A stretch of DNA of 64,000 nucleotides from Musa acuminata AAA Group. Its lineage: Eukaryota; Streptophyta; Magnoliopsida; Zingiberales; Musaceae. The notes below the pieces were generated by a model, which was not told the origin of the DNA, did not search any database, and worked only from the letters and a program-made list of their open reading frames with translations. Shown one piece after another: positions 24,273 through 36,200 of this stretch (its first letter is position 1; each line of letters opens with the position of its first letter). The position numbers and the translations under genes were made by a program. The stretch spans positions 17,634,001 through 17,698,000 of the forward strand of contig NC_088355.1 of assembly GCF_036884655.1 (NCBI RefSeq). The letters run 5' to 3'.

Positions 24273-25845
24273 TGTTGAATCTCAGATTTTGATGATGAAG
24301 TCAATTGTCACTTGTTATCTAATCTATATGTTGAGATAAGTGTGTAGGATTAACTACGATGAAAGTGAGACATGCAGCAGGAGTTACACCGGAGTCAAGA
24401 CAATGATCACGTTGGGAGTTCGAGAGTTCGACAGAAGTTCGGATAGTCGTCGGAAGTTCTGCGGGAACAAATCCGAGAAGTCCATAAGCTTGCCAAACAA
24501 GCTCGTCGGAACTCGCCAAGTGAATCATTGCAAGTCCAGGAGTTTGCCGGAAGTCCGTAGGAGCATCACCGAGGGTTCATTGGATGATCGACGAAAGGAT
24601 CAACCCATTCGGACCCTGATTTCTACCAAGCGGTTGAACCGCCCAAGGTAGGAGGTTGCACCGCCTGGGCTCAGTCTCCGAGCGAGACTGGGAGGTGCAA
24701 CCGCTCCAGCCAGGCGGTGGCACCGCCTGGGGCTCAGTCTCTGAGCGAGACTGGGCGGTGCAACCTCCCCTGACAGGAGGTGGCACCGCCTGAGCTCAGT
24801 CTTCGAGCTCTGCCAGGCGGTGCAACCGCCTCAGTCAGGAGGTGCAACCGCCTGAGCTCGGTCTTCGAGCTCTGTCAAGAGGTGCAACCGCCCTTGACAG
24901 GAGGTAGCACCGCCCAAAGGCTCAGTCTTCGAGCTCTGCCAAGCGGTGCAACCGCTCCAGTCAGGAGGTGCAACCGCCTGATCCCAGAATTCCGAGAATT
25001 GACAATTTTGAGCTCCAAATTTGAACTAGGTTGGGGCTTATAAATACCCCACCCATTCAGCACTGAAAGAACAGAACTTACACTGAAATCTTGATCTTTT
25101 TATGTGATTCTAAGAGCTCAAAATTGTTGTAAAGGCCAAAAGTTCTTCTCCCTCTGTTCTTCCAAGTTCTGAGTTGTAAAGAGAGGAGAGAAAATTCTGT
25201 AAGGGTTGTCTCCTAAGCCCGTCAAAAGGAGTGAAATTGTAAAAGGGTGGTTGGCCTTCGCCTATTGAAGGAAGGCCTCTAGTTGACGTCAGTGACCTCG
25301 TCGGTGGAGGAAGCCAAAAGTGGAGTAGGTCAAGATTGACCGAACCACTCTAAATCTCGGTTTTCATTTACTTTGAGCATATTTTCTTTACTACAAACCT
25401 CCTCTAAAGCTTACTGCTTTCTGCGCATATACGATCGGGTTTCAAGCTTTGCACTTTCCGAATCAGCGTTTAGACGTAAATCTGTTTTTCATACGATCAT
25501 CATATTTCAGTTTGCGTTTATGTTTGATTTCTATCTTAACTGCAAACTGCCTTTATATCCTTGCCTAAGCTGTATCTCGCCTAATCAAAGTGATTTACGA
25601 ATCAGCATTTAGACGTAAATCAGTTTCTTCGTACGAACATCGTATTTCAGTTTGCGCTTATATTATGGTTTTCATCATAACTGCAAACTGCCTTCATTGA
25701 TTGACTCTAACGTCTTCTCGCTTAATCTTAAGTTAAAGTAATCTTAGAATCGGTTTTCACACCGAAATTGTCTTTATCGTTCGAACGTTTTTTATCGTCG
25801 AAAGATTTCCGATGCACTAATTCACCCGTGCTCTTGATCCTAACA
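24273..25845 (+). repeat. 5' LTR of the non-autonomous element
   Basis: TGTTGAATCTC to CCTAACA, 1,573 bp. It has a palindrome array (24650-24985) and a TATAAATA box at 25039-25046. Compared with the 3' LTR it lacks ~159 bp near 24598 and has lost half of the terminal C-tract hairpin (TTCACCCGTGC at 25821). Both changes are post-insertion damage. Confidence 0.9.
25039..25046 (+). promoter_or_regulatory. LTR TATA box
   Basis: TATAAATA inside a conserved TTGGGGC...ACCCCACCCATTCAG context, just downstream of the palindrome array. Equivalent boxes occur at 29776, 37819, 45745 and 51545, and on the minus strand at 54123 and 63062. It probably sets the transcript start (U3/R border). Confidence 0.7.
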
Positions 25846-25847
25846 AT

Positions 25848-25859
25848 TGGTATCAGAGC
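25848..25859 (+). promoter_or_regulatory. Primer-binding site, initiator Met-tRNA
   Basis: TGGTATCAGAGC two bases after the LTR end is complementary to the 3' end of plant initiator Met-tRNA, the usual copia primer. Confidence 0.9.
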
Positions 25860-26049
25860 AGGGTTAACTCTCTAACGGATTAAAACCCAAGAGAGAGTAT
25901 GCACGTTAAAAGATCTATCTTGATCGTGCAAAAGTTCTCATCTTAAAAAGAAAACTCTTACGTAATTACGTAAGTAAAGTTGATTACTCTGAATGAAAAT
26001 TCTTCTCAAGTCAAAAACTCTCAAATCAGATCACACTGCGATCAGAACA

Positions 26050-26419
26050 AGTGCTCACTGCCTGCAGGCGGTGGCACCGCCCCAGCCGGAGGTGCTACCT
26101 CCGGCTGTCACGTGTTGCAAGCGGTTGCACTGCCCCAGCCAGAGGTGCAACCGCCCGCAACTCTGCCCTTTTTAACCCAAGCTAGGGTCGGCGGTGAAAC
26201 CGACCCCAACTCACTCCCTTCCCCTCTTTACTCTTTCAAAGCTCCTCCATCCTCATTTCTCCCCTCATAGCATCCCAAATACCCCTCATTTCGGAGCAAA
26301 ACATCAACAATCCTTCCCTCTCTCGAAGATCTCACTAAGGTATTATCTAAGAAGCCCTTAAATTCTGTCTTTGATTCATTTACTCTTGCTCATCACTATT
26401 CTTCTAAACAGCAGTAGTT
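26050..26419 (+). other. Leader with GGCGGTGGCACCGCC palindromes
   Basis: Untranslated leader of the non-autonomous element. Palindromic repeats at 26068-26160 are related to those of the LTR U3 regions but lie downstream of the primer site. The same arrangement is seen in the minus-strand relative (17285-17400). Confidence 0.6.
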
Positions 26420-27529
26420 ATGGGATCTAGAAGATCCTCAAGGGACAAAGGAAAGAGGAGATTAGTAGAAGATTTTGATCTCACCCTTTTCGATTCAAAA
26501 TACCATGCTGAAAAGTTTTCCTCTTTCGAACTTAGGAGTGTCAATAAGGGAAAATATGTAGATTTAAATGAACTAAGAGACTTAGAGACAATCCAATGGT
26601 TTGCAAACTTAGATCTACTCCCTATTTTATAAATTAATGAACCCATCTATCCAAGACTTGTTAGATTGTTTTACAACAACATACAAATAGATGAAGAAGA
26701 AAGAATGTCTACCTATCTTTTAGGACAACACATCTCCATTACAGATAAATTCATTTGCGATATGATAGGCATTCCCATAAAAAGTAGAGGACTTTACTTT
26801 AGAGGATCATGGGATGATGAAACTGTTGGAACAACATATGTTGAAGCCTTAGGAACAATTTTTGCCAATCCCAACTTAGCATTTGTTCCTAAAAGTTGTG
26901 AACATCTACTACCTCTAAACACTAAGGTACTTCATCATATCCTAACTAGCATCATTCTCCCTAAACAATACCATCATGATGAAGTAAGCCAATTACAATT
27001 AGGAACTATGTATTTGATCATGAAAGGACATGACATCTGTCTTGGTTATCTTATCCAACAAAACATGTTAGAACTATCTAAGAAAGACATGATGCTCCCA
27101 TATGGTGGTATAATCACTAGAATATAGAAAGCCTACGATATTCTAATACCACCGGAAGAAGAAGTAATAAAAGTGGATAGGTTTAGCATAATAAATAAAA
27201 ATCTACTTCATCGATTAAGATGTTTATATAGAAATGGTAACTGGCTTAGAATGCCTAGAAGAACCGATCCCCCTCAACCTGAACCAGAATCGGAAACACC
27301 AGTCTTTAGGGGTACCCAATCTCCTCCGATCTGTCCCTTTGAGGAAACACATCCATTTGAGCAAACTCATACATCATCTATCGAAGATATTGGGATTCGG
27401 ATGGACCGATTCGAACAAAGACAAGAACGGCTTGAACATCGACAAGATCAAATCCTATCTGAGCTGCAGCAAATTCATCGACAATTTGACTCTTTATTTA
27501 GGCACTTTAATTTTTCACCTCATGAATGA
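26420..27529 (+). pseudogene. Non-autonomous element ORF, plant-transposon-protein-like
   Basis: One frame of 370 codons from ATG 26420 to 27529 is interrupted by two stops (26630-26632 and 27125-27127), with the frame kept after both. Order: a basic start (SRRSSRDKGKRRL), an acidic/hydrophobic middle with LVRLFYNN, a YLLGQHISITD segment and DMIGIPIKSRGLYFRG, a Pro/Glu-rich linker, then a coiled-coil-like C-terminus (MDRFEQRQERLEHRQDQIL). It resembles the 'putative plant transposon protein' domain of plant elements, but I see no catalytic signature. It replaces gag-pol in this element. Its conserved layout in two diverged copies suggests it was once functional, perhaps as a nucleic-acid-binding or capsid-like accessory protein. 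Confidence 0.7.
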
Positions 27530-27785
27530 GCTTGTATGAACACAATAATATGTTGTTATTGTAAACTCCTTATGTTACTCACCATGATGGGCTTTGCCTT
27601 GATCCTTGATATGGTTACCTGATATATTTTGTGAGAATATGCAGAGTTACAAACATTTCTCATTGTTTATCTCGGATTTTACATTGAAACTAAATGTTTT
27701 GAAAACCTTGTGCCTTGATTTCCATGATAAATATAATTTGAGAAAGTGATATACCAATGCAGTTGATAAGTCATGACATTGCCAT

Positions 27786-27896
27786 GATATTGATACTAAA
27801 CATCAACTAGCTGATATTTTTACAAAACCTCTAAGTGAAGAGCAATTTGATTTCATAAGAAGAGAATTAGGAATGTTTATGTGTCCGAATACATAA
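27786..27896 (+). pseudogene. C-terminal 36 codons of copia pol (RNase H tail)
   Basis: The frame includes HQLADIFTKPLSEEQF, then RRELGM and CPNT before TAA at 27894. It corresponds to the pol C-terminus at 43165-43270. The rest of pol is absent. The fragment shows this family arose from a full copia element by replacing everything between the leader and the last codons of pol. Confidence 0.85.
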
Positions 27897-28849
27897 ACTA
27901 GTTAAAATTATTTTTCGGACTTTAGTTAAAATCACTTGATTGCCATTACATGCCTAAATAACATGTTGGAAATTATGTGTTGAATACAAAAATGTTTTGT
28001 CTTCACGACTGTATTTGAAAATCTGTAGCATAGTCTTGTCCGAATGCATGAAAGAGTTCATTTCATTTTCGGATTCGCTTAACAATCGGAATGCTAAAAA
28101 TTGGATTTTCTCATATATGCATATGAATTCCATCTTAAAATATGGATGATAGTATTTTTACTTGCAAAAAGCTGTTTCACACACATATCTTGACTCAAAG
28201 TAAACTCACAAATAGCTGGTATCACAAATGTCTTTCCTCCTTCATGCAAAAAGGATTATAACAAAAAAGAGGAAGAAGTATTTAACGCAATCTACGTATC
28301 ATGCCTTCCTTTATATGCTTGATAATTTGCTAGTATCACAACTACTATGCTTTTTGTTGATGACAAAGGGGGAGAAATATATGAATTGATGCTATAAACA
28401 CTGATGCTATGATTATGCCATGCTTGTATCACCAAGAGATATATGAACAGATGCCATACATTAATTTGCATTATGCCTTGAGTTGATATCTTACCATGTG
28501 AAGAAATGCAATACTTGCTAAAATATTTGAAATGTGTACATCATGTAATGATATCAAAATCTTACTTCACAGCTTTACATGTTGATATCTTACTATATGA
28601 TGAATTGCTACTATTACCATCATTCAAACTTGTTATATTTGAAAATAAATGTCAAGCCTTGACATCATCTTCAGAGAGATACAACATGATGGGAATCATG
28701 ATGGGAGTATTGATAAATTCAAATGATTTGAACTTATCAATATGTCTCTTGAATTCTTAGGTTTTGAATTCAAGAATGACTTATCTCAAGTATGGCATAT
28801 AGACAAGGGGAGTTAAGGTTAACTCTATTATCAATTGATTGTCATCATA
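27897..28849 (+). other. 3' UTR of the non-autonomous element
   Basis: AT-rich sequence with one internal polypurine-like module, TTGATGACAAAGGGGGAGAA, near 28357. No further coding sequence is seen. It is shorter than the 2.3-3.5-kb 3' UTRs of the gag-only relatives. Confidence 0.6.
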
Positions 28850-28863
28850 AAAAAGGGGGAGAT
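28850..28863 (+). promoter_or_regulatory. Terminal polypurine tract
   Basis: AAAAAGGGGGAGAT immediately before the 3' LTR. It lies in the loop of the long stem formed by the flanking UTR and LTR sequences. Confidence 0.85.
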
Positions 28864-30595
28864 TGTTGAATCTCGGATTTTGATGATGAAGTCAATTGTC
28901 ATTTGTTATCTAATCTATATGCTGAGATAAGTGTGCAGGATTAACTACGATGAAAGTGAGACATGCAGTAGGAGTTACGCCGGAGTCAAGACAATGATCA
29001 CGTTGGGAGTTCGAGAGTTCGACGGAAGTTCGGATAGTCGTCGGAAGTTCTGCGGGAACAAATCCGAGAAGTCCATAAGCTTGCCAAAGAAGCTTGTCGG
29101 AACTCGCCAAGTGAATCGTCGCAAGTCCAGGAGTTTGCCGGAAGTCCGCAGGAGCATCACCGAGGGTTCATCGGATGATCGACGGAAGTTCGCCGGAAGA
29201 AGCGATTGATACACCGGAGCAAGTTGGAGTAAATGTCTTAGGAAAAATCGTAGTTAGCACATTGATTAAGTTGGAAATGGGAGGTGATCCTATTAACTTA
29301 ATCTTGGGGCAATTAGGCCCCTGAAAAACCCAAATTGGGCCGAATGAATCAACCCATTCGAGCCCTGATTTCTGCTAGGCGGTTGAACCGCCCAAGGCAG
29401 GAGGTTGCACCGCCTGGGCTCAGTCTCTGAGCAAGACTGGGAGGTGCAACCGCTCTAGCCAGGCGGTGGCACCGCTTGGGGCTCAGCCTCCAAGCGAGAC
29501 TGGGCGATGCAACCTCCCCTGATAAGAGGTGGCACCGCTTGAGCTCAGTGTTCGAGCTCTGCCAGGCAATACAACCGCCTCAGTCAGGAGGTGTAACCGC
29601 CTGAGCTCGGCCTTCGAGCTCTGTCAGGAGGTGCAATCGCCCCTGACAGGAGGTAGCACCGCCTAGAGGCTCAGTCTTCGAGCTCTACTAGGCGGTGCAA
29701 CCGCTCCAGTCAAGAGGTGCAACCGCCTGATCCCGGAATTTCGGGAATTGACAGTTTTTGAACTGGGTTGGGGCCTATAAATACCCCACCCATTCAGCAC
29801 TGAAAGCACAGAACTTACACCGAAATCTTGATCTTTTTCTGTGATTCTAAGAGCTCAAAATTGTTGTAAAGGCCAAAAGTTCTTCTCCGTCTGTTCTTCC
29901 AAGTTCTGAGTTGTAAAGAGAGGAGAGAAAATTCTGTAAGGGTTGTCTCCTAAGCCCGTCAAAAGGAGTGAAATTGTAAAAGGGTGGTTGGCCTTCGCCT
30001 ATTGAAGGAAGGCCTCTAGTTGACGTCGGTGACCTCATCGGTGGAGGAAGCCAAAAGTGGAGTAGGTCAAGATTGATCGAACCACTGTAAATCTCGGTTT
30101 GCATTTACTTTGAGCATATTTTCTTTACTGCAAACCTCCTCTAAAGCTTACTGCTTTCTGCGCATATACGATCGGGTTTCAAGCTTTGCACTTTCCGAAT
30201 CATCGTTTAGACGTAAATTTATTTTTCGTACGATCATCATATTTCAATTTGTGTTTACGTTTGATTTCTATCTTAACTACAAACTGCCTTTATATCCTTG
30301 CCTAAGCTGTATCTCGCCTAATCAAAGTGATTTACGAATAAGCATTTAGACGTAAATCAGTTTCTTCGTACGAACATCGTATTTCAGTTTGCGCTTATAT
30401 TCTGGTTTTCATCATAACTGCAAACTGCCTTCATAGATTGAATTTAACGTCATCTCGCTTGATCTTAAGTTAAAGTAATCTTAGAATCGGCTTTCACACT
30501 GAAATCGTCTTTATCGTTCGAACATTTTTTATCGTCGAAAGATTTCCGCTGCACTAATTCACCCCCCCCCCCTCTTAGTGCTCTTGATCCTAACA
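28864..30595 (+). repeat. 3' LTR of the non-autonomous element
   Basis: 1,732 bp from TGTTGAATCTCGG to CCTAACA. It has a palindrome array (29380-29735), a TATA box at 29776-29783 and an intact GCACTAA/C-tract/TTAGTGC hairpin at its end. It is followed by the TTAAG duplication. Confidence 0.9.
29776..29783 (+). promoter_or_regulatory. LTR TATA box
   Basis: TATAAATA in the conserved GGGGCC...CCCCACCC context of the 3' LTR. Confidence 0.65.
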
Positions 30596-31561
30596 TTAAG
30601 TGTCGTGGTTAGCAGGTAGATTAAGTTAGAATTGGGAGGTGATCCCATTAACTTAATATGGGGCCAATTAGGCCCTGAACAGACCAAAATTGGGCCGAAT
30701 GGATTAGCCCATTCAGACCCAGAATTCCTGGCCGATGGTGGCACCACCCAAGATACTTAGTCTCCCAGGAATTTTGGGCGGTAGTACTGCCCTTGTTAGG
30801 CGGTGTTACCATCGGTAGTTATTACTGCCAAGCGGTTGTACCGGCCTAATCAAGCGGTGGTACCACCAGAGCTCGGTCTCCGAGCTCTGCCAAGCAATGG
30901 TACTACCCAGACTGAGTGGTAGTACCGCCCAGTGTCAGATGCCAGGTGGTAGTACTACCTAGTTATGATGGTGGTACCGCTAGGATCCCGAAAATATAGG
31001 AGATGACACTTTTGAGCTTCAAATTCAAACCAGTTGAGGCCTATATAAACCCCACCCTTTCCTGCATGAAAAGGACCAAAAGTGCATTTATTCTAAGAAT
31101 TTGAGAGCTTAAAAGTGTTATAAAAGGCTAGAAGTTCTTCTCCCTCTTTTTTTCTAAGTTTCGATCATTCAAGAGAGGAGTAGAAATCTGTAAGGGTTGT
31201 CTCCTGAGCCCGTCAAAAGGAGTAAAGCTGTAAAAGGATGGTTGGCCTTCACCTATTGAAGGAAGGCCTCTAGTGGACGTCAGTGACCTCATCAGAGGAG
31301 AAAGCCAAAAGTGAATGTAGGACAAGATTGACCGAACCACTCTAAATCTCGGTTTGCATTTACATTCTGCTCTCTATCTTAACTACAAACTACCTCCGTT
31401 GCTTTACTTCAACTATAGTTTCACTTGATCTTATGTTGAAGAACTTTCCGAAATGGTTTATCATCAAAAACACTTTTATCATATGAACATCGCTTTAATC
31501 GTCGAAATTTTTTCGTTGCACTAATTCACCCACCCCCCTCTTAGTGCTCTTGATCCTAACA

Positions 31562-32382
31562 CTCTCTTAGGTTTTAAACCAAATGAGAGTGAACCTTGAT
31601 CTGATACCAATTGTTAGGATCAAGAGCGGCACTAAGAGAAGGGGGGGGGGGGGGGGGGGAGTGTGAATTAGTGCAGCGAAAAACTTTCACAATTTCATAA
31701 AATTATTCATTTCATTTAAAATCGATTCTAATGAAAATGATTTCGATTCAATCTATTTCAGAGAGAAGTTGAACTTGAAAGCTTTTGTAAAAGTGTAAGA
31801 GAAGATTAAGGAGGTTTGCAGTAAAGTAAATTGCACAAATGAAAAGTAAACCGAAATTTAGAGTGGTTCGGTCAAGGTGACCTACATCCACTTTTGGATT
31901 CCTCCTCTGACGAGGTCTCCGGCGTCCACTAAAGGCCTTCCTTCAATAGGTGAAGACCAAACACCTCTTTATAACACTTTCTCCTTTTCCCGGGTTTAGG
32001 AGAGAACCTTTATAAGTCTCACACCTCTCTTGAATGATCTCAAAATTTAGAAAGGTAGGAGGAGGACTCTAACACTTGTTTACAACACTTTTACACTCCA
32101 ATAACTCAAGATTATAATCACATTCAATGCCTTTTCATGCTGAAAAGGGTGGAGTATTTATAGGCCCCAATGACTTTAAAAAATGGAGCCAAAAAGTGTC
32201 TCATCCCGTATTTTCGAGGAACTAGCGGTACCATCACCTTACACCTAACACTGAGTGGTACTACCATTCAGTCTGGGTGGTACCATCACTTGACAGAGCT
32301 CGGAAACCGAGCTCTGGCAGTACCACCGCCTGACAGGAGTGGTACCACCACTTAACAGCAATAACAGCTGGCGATACTAGAA
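31562..32382 (-). repeat. Minus-strand 5' LTR fragment with primer site and leader
   Basis: The leader (31562-31611) and a primer site (31598-31609, one mismatch to TGGTATCAGAGC) precede an LTR read leftwards from about 32382 to 31612. It has a TATA box at 32155-32162 (reverse), remnants of the palindrome array and an unusually long G run near 31641. The U3 start is missing, and the fragment ends where a plus-strand gag begins. It may be the 5' end of the minus-strand element whose pol lies at 17860-20356. Confidence 0.7.
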
Positions 32383-33205
32383 TATTGTCGAGAATGGTTT
32401 TCGAACATCTTCTCTTCTAATGAACCATTGGAATGATTTGGAGAAGAAGACATTTTCTTTAAATGCTAGAGCTATGAATGCTCTATTTTGTGCCTTAGAC
32501 AAAAACGAGTTTAATCGGGTTTCTATGTGCGAAACGACTTTCGATATTTGGTGCACTCTTAAAATCACACACGAAGGCACAAGTAGTGTAAATGATTCTA
32601 AAGTAAATTTTTTAATGCATGATTTTGAGCTTTTTTGAATGAAGCCGAGTGAAACCATTGTTGACATGTACACCCATTTTACGTATGTCGTCAATGGTTT
32701 AAAAGCTCTTGGCAAATGTTTCTCGAATTTTGAACTTTTTAGTAAAGTTTTACGATCACTTTCTGAAGCTTGGGAATCAAAAGTAACATCAATATAAGAA
32801 ACAAAAGATTTAAATATATTTCCACTTGAAAAACTTATCGGTTCATTGATGACATATGAAATGGTGCGTAATGCACATGATGAACATGATGAACAAAGCC
32901 ACCTTCCAAAGAACAGGAAGGATTTGGGACATAGAACATTTGAAGACCACTCGAGCATAAGTTCAAGTGATGGTGAACAAGAACCACTCACTAAGAAATT
33001 TAAAAAATTTAAGAAACAAAAATTTAAGAGCAAAAAGAACGGAACTACTTGCTTTGAATGCAAGAAAAAGAATACAAAGTGGGATGAATTGAGCTCCTTC
33101 AAAGATGAGGAGAAAATCAAGAAAGGCGAGGTGGCAAACTACGCCTTAACGACATTCAACGATGAGGTAATCAATACCCCCTTAATTTATTTCAAAATTA
33201 CTTGA
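32383..33205 (+). pseudogene. Copia gag relic (UBN2 type), 5'-truncated
   Basis: The frame starts inside gag at NIVENGF and follows the family through WNDLEKKTFSLN, FDIWCTLKITHEG and VLRSLS to HSSISSSDGEQE and a CFECKKK half-knuckle, ending at 33205. Stops near 32636 and 32796 disrupt it. Like its relatives it lacks the second half of the CCHC knuckle. No pol follows. Confidence 0.85.
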
Positions 33206-36200
33206 TGTTTTTCATGATGCATTTTCTTTTTTAGAATAATTATTTATTTATTTTTTCTTAAAAATTGTATGTTTTATGTTAATGGAATAAAATGTTAGAT
33301 TTAAATCTAATGATCACATGTATGTTTTTCTTGAGAAGAAAAATGTGTATCTGGATGATTTCCGATTTTGATTGAAACCATGCTTGATGTCTTAATAAAA
33401 ATATTAAGAAGTTTAATATCATGCTTAATGATGATGCATGGCTATTTTATGGAAAACTAAGCATGAAAAGATAGATTCACCTAAAAAGAAAAATGCATGG
33501 CTACAACAAATAATAAAATGATTTTGGTTGAAAATACCTTATGCTCAATGAAGCCATGATTAATGAATATGCTTTATGTTTAATAATTTCTTTGTCTTGT
33601 ATGTCCTATCATGATGAATATTTTGAAAATAAATGAAATTATGTTTGATTTGAAATAATGCATAATGATCTTACTTAATGAGTTTTCTTTCGAAATGATG
33701 CATGATGATCTTTGTGATTATCAAACTTTGTGATCTTTTGAAAGATCTTTTTCAACGTTAATGAATGATGCATGGATTTGGCATAAAAGAAAAGAACAAT
33801 CATGTATTAAATCAATCAATGAGTTGAAACAAAAGGAGGAAAGCATTTTTCTTGAAAAATATCCTTTTTCTCTATCTTATCGATTTTTCACAAAGAGACC
33901 AATAAAATTATATTGCCTTTTTGAATCTCTTGAAAGTAAGATAATTTTAATGACTTGAATTTGAAATGAGTTTTATCAAAATCATGATGTTGATTTCTTA
34001 GAATAACATTAGATTACCTTTGATGATCATTTTGACTATTTTGATTCATGAAATTTTGGATTCATGACTTGATCTTTCATTTGTTTATAAGATGGATGAA
34101 ATCTTTGTATCTTTGAATTATTCCCTTCTCTTTTCAACTTTTTATGCATGTTATATGTTAAACATTTGAAATCATATTTTGGTATCATGCATATCTAAGA
34201 AATATTAATTTGATAAATTATTACCATGATGATTTGAAATATTTATGATTCAGAATGATGCATATGCTTTTTATTACGATGATGTACATGGTGATTTGCA
34301 TATAATGTGTATCATGAATGCTTTAAACAATAAATGTTTGGTATCATAATCAAAATATTGATAAATGCTTAAAAATTTTGATATTTAAGTATCATGTATG
34401 ATATGTTCATAATAATGAATGATTTATTTTTTCAATATCATAATGAAAAATGAAATGTAAGGTTTTAAAAATGTGCATGTTTTAATTTGAAAATATAATG
34501 TTGCACAAATGAGATTGATACGAACCTTTGTCATGATTTAGAAATTGATATAAAGGGTTTTTCCCTTCTTTTTGATAATGACAAAGGGGGAGATAGCTAG
34601 CTTGCACAATTCAAGAAGAAAGCAAAAATTACACTTCTCAAAAGAGAAGAAATTGCTATCTTGAATATCACCGATAATTACTAACTTGCAATCTCAAGAA
34701 AATGCAAAATGTGCTATCTTGCCTATCTCAAGATGCTAAACATGCTAAACTTGCACTTTGCAATGGAAGCAAAATTGCGAGCTCAAAAATTGTAAAAGAA
34801 GCAAAATTTGCTTGCTTGCAACTTGCATATTTCAAGAAGCAAGAGTTTCTTTTTGAACATCTTAAAACTGCTAGCTTGCATGTTCTAAAATGTTGTTGCT
34901 AGCTTGTATGAAGTAGAACATGCTATCTTACTACCTTGTATATCTAAAGCTTGATAGCTTGTATATTCTAATGTGATATAGCACTTGCTAAATTTTTTTT
35001 AGTTTGCACGATGTAGCACTTGCTAAATTTTCAAGCTTACAATTTGCATAATGATAAAACTTGATATTATGTTTTTCATACAATATGTTGAACATATGCA
35101 GAGTTACAAATTTTATTGTAGACTGAATATCATTCACAGATTTTTCTTGAATTTCTTTACGTTACTCATTGTCGGATTTCACATTGAAATTGAATATTTC
35201 TATAACATGCTTACTTTGAAAATATTGTGCCTTGGTTTCCATAATAAGTATGTTATATTGTGATTTGAGAAGATTCTTACTTTTTTAATCCTTTAAAAAT
35301 GTGTCCGAATACATGAACTTGTTTTTCGGACTTTCTTGATTCAATGATCAAATCACTTAATTGCCATGATGATTTTACACAATTACATTACATGTTGGAA
35401 ATTATGTGTTTTGAATACAAATTTTTTTATGATAATAAGCATGTTGATTGTATTTGAAAATCTATAGCAAAACCTTGTCTGAATGCATGAAAGTGTTAAA
35501 TTTCATTTTCGGATTTTCTTGATCCTAACAATCAGATTTTCTCGATACATTATTCTCTTCCGAACCTAATAAACATATGTCATATCGAGTTTGATTCATT
35601 TCATTGATTTTTGAAATATGGAATCATCTAGCAAATGCATTTCTCATAGACTTATCATGTGAAAAATATTTTTAGAGAAATAGATTTGATGATTCCTTCT
35701 TATAAAAGGAAGATATTTTTACGTACAATGATTTGATTCACATACATATCTTAATCCTTGCAAAAATGAAGCCTGCTTTAATATCTTATCGATTTGAACT
35801 TCACAAATGATTTTCATCGTTCATGCAAAAAGATAACAACAAATAAAAAGGAAGAAGTAATGAAAGCTATCTCTATGTCATGTTTTCTTGAGATGTTTGT
35901 ATAGTTGGTATCCTATCACTCATTGTTGAAAAATGACATAAACCTAGTTATGGCATGAATAAGTACCGCACTTATGTCTAAAATTTGCTTATATCGTTCT
36001 CCTTTTTGTTAATGACAAAGGGGGAGAAATATATGAATTGATGCTATAAGTGCCATATTATGTTAAGATATCAAAAGAAGCTTACATCGAAATATATGGT
36101 AAATTGACGCTATGATTATGCCATGTTTGTATCATGTTAAGATATCAAGAACTTGCATTGCAATTTTACTTGTTGATATCTTGCTATGTGATGAAATGCT

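Larger units (their letters stand above)
24273..30595 (+). mobile_element. Complete non-autonomous LTR retrotransposon, TSD TTAAG
   Basis: It consists of 5' LTR 24273-25845, primer site 25848-25859, a novel ORF 26420-27529, a pol C-terminal remnant 27786-27896, a polypurine tract at 28850-28863 and 3' LTR 28864-30595. TTAAG occurs at 24268-24272 and 30596-30600. The internal region is only 3.0 kb and has no gag, integrase or reverse transcriptase. LTR ends, primer site and polypurine tract match the neighbouring copia elements, so I infer it was mobilised by their proteins. A relative lies on the minus strand at 14056-17420. Confidence 0.9.
23572..31561 (+). repeat. Copia 3' LTR split by a nested element (23572-24272 and 30596-31561)
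   Basis: The LTR begins TGTTGAATCTC at 23572 and ends CCTAACA at 31561. It is interrupted by the complete element at 24273-30595, whose TTAAG target duplication lies at both break points. The right part contains a palindrome array (30735-30990), a TATATAAAC box at 31042-31050 and the C-tract hairpin near the end. Without the insertion it is about 1.66 kb. The left part carries the extra module that contains GGGCCGGAGGAACAT, absent from the nested element's LTRs. Confidence 0.85.

Noticed and set aside
25848..25859. tRNA-like match
   Set aside because: Only the 12-nt complement of the initiator Met-tRNA 3' end is present. It is a primer-binding site and not a tRNA gene.
26404..26646. Minus-strand frame opposite the non-autonomous element ORF
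   Set aside because: It is a shadow of the plus-strand frame, which alone is conserved in the sibling copy at 15909-16996.
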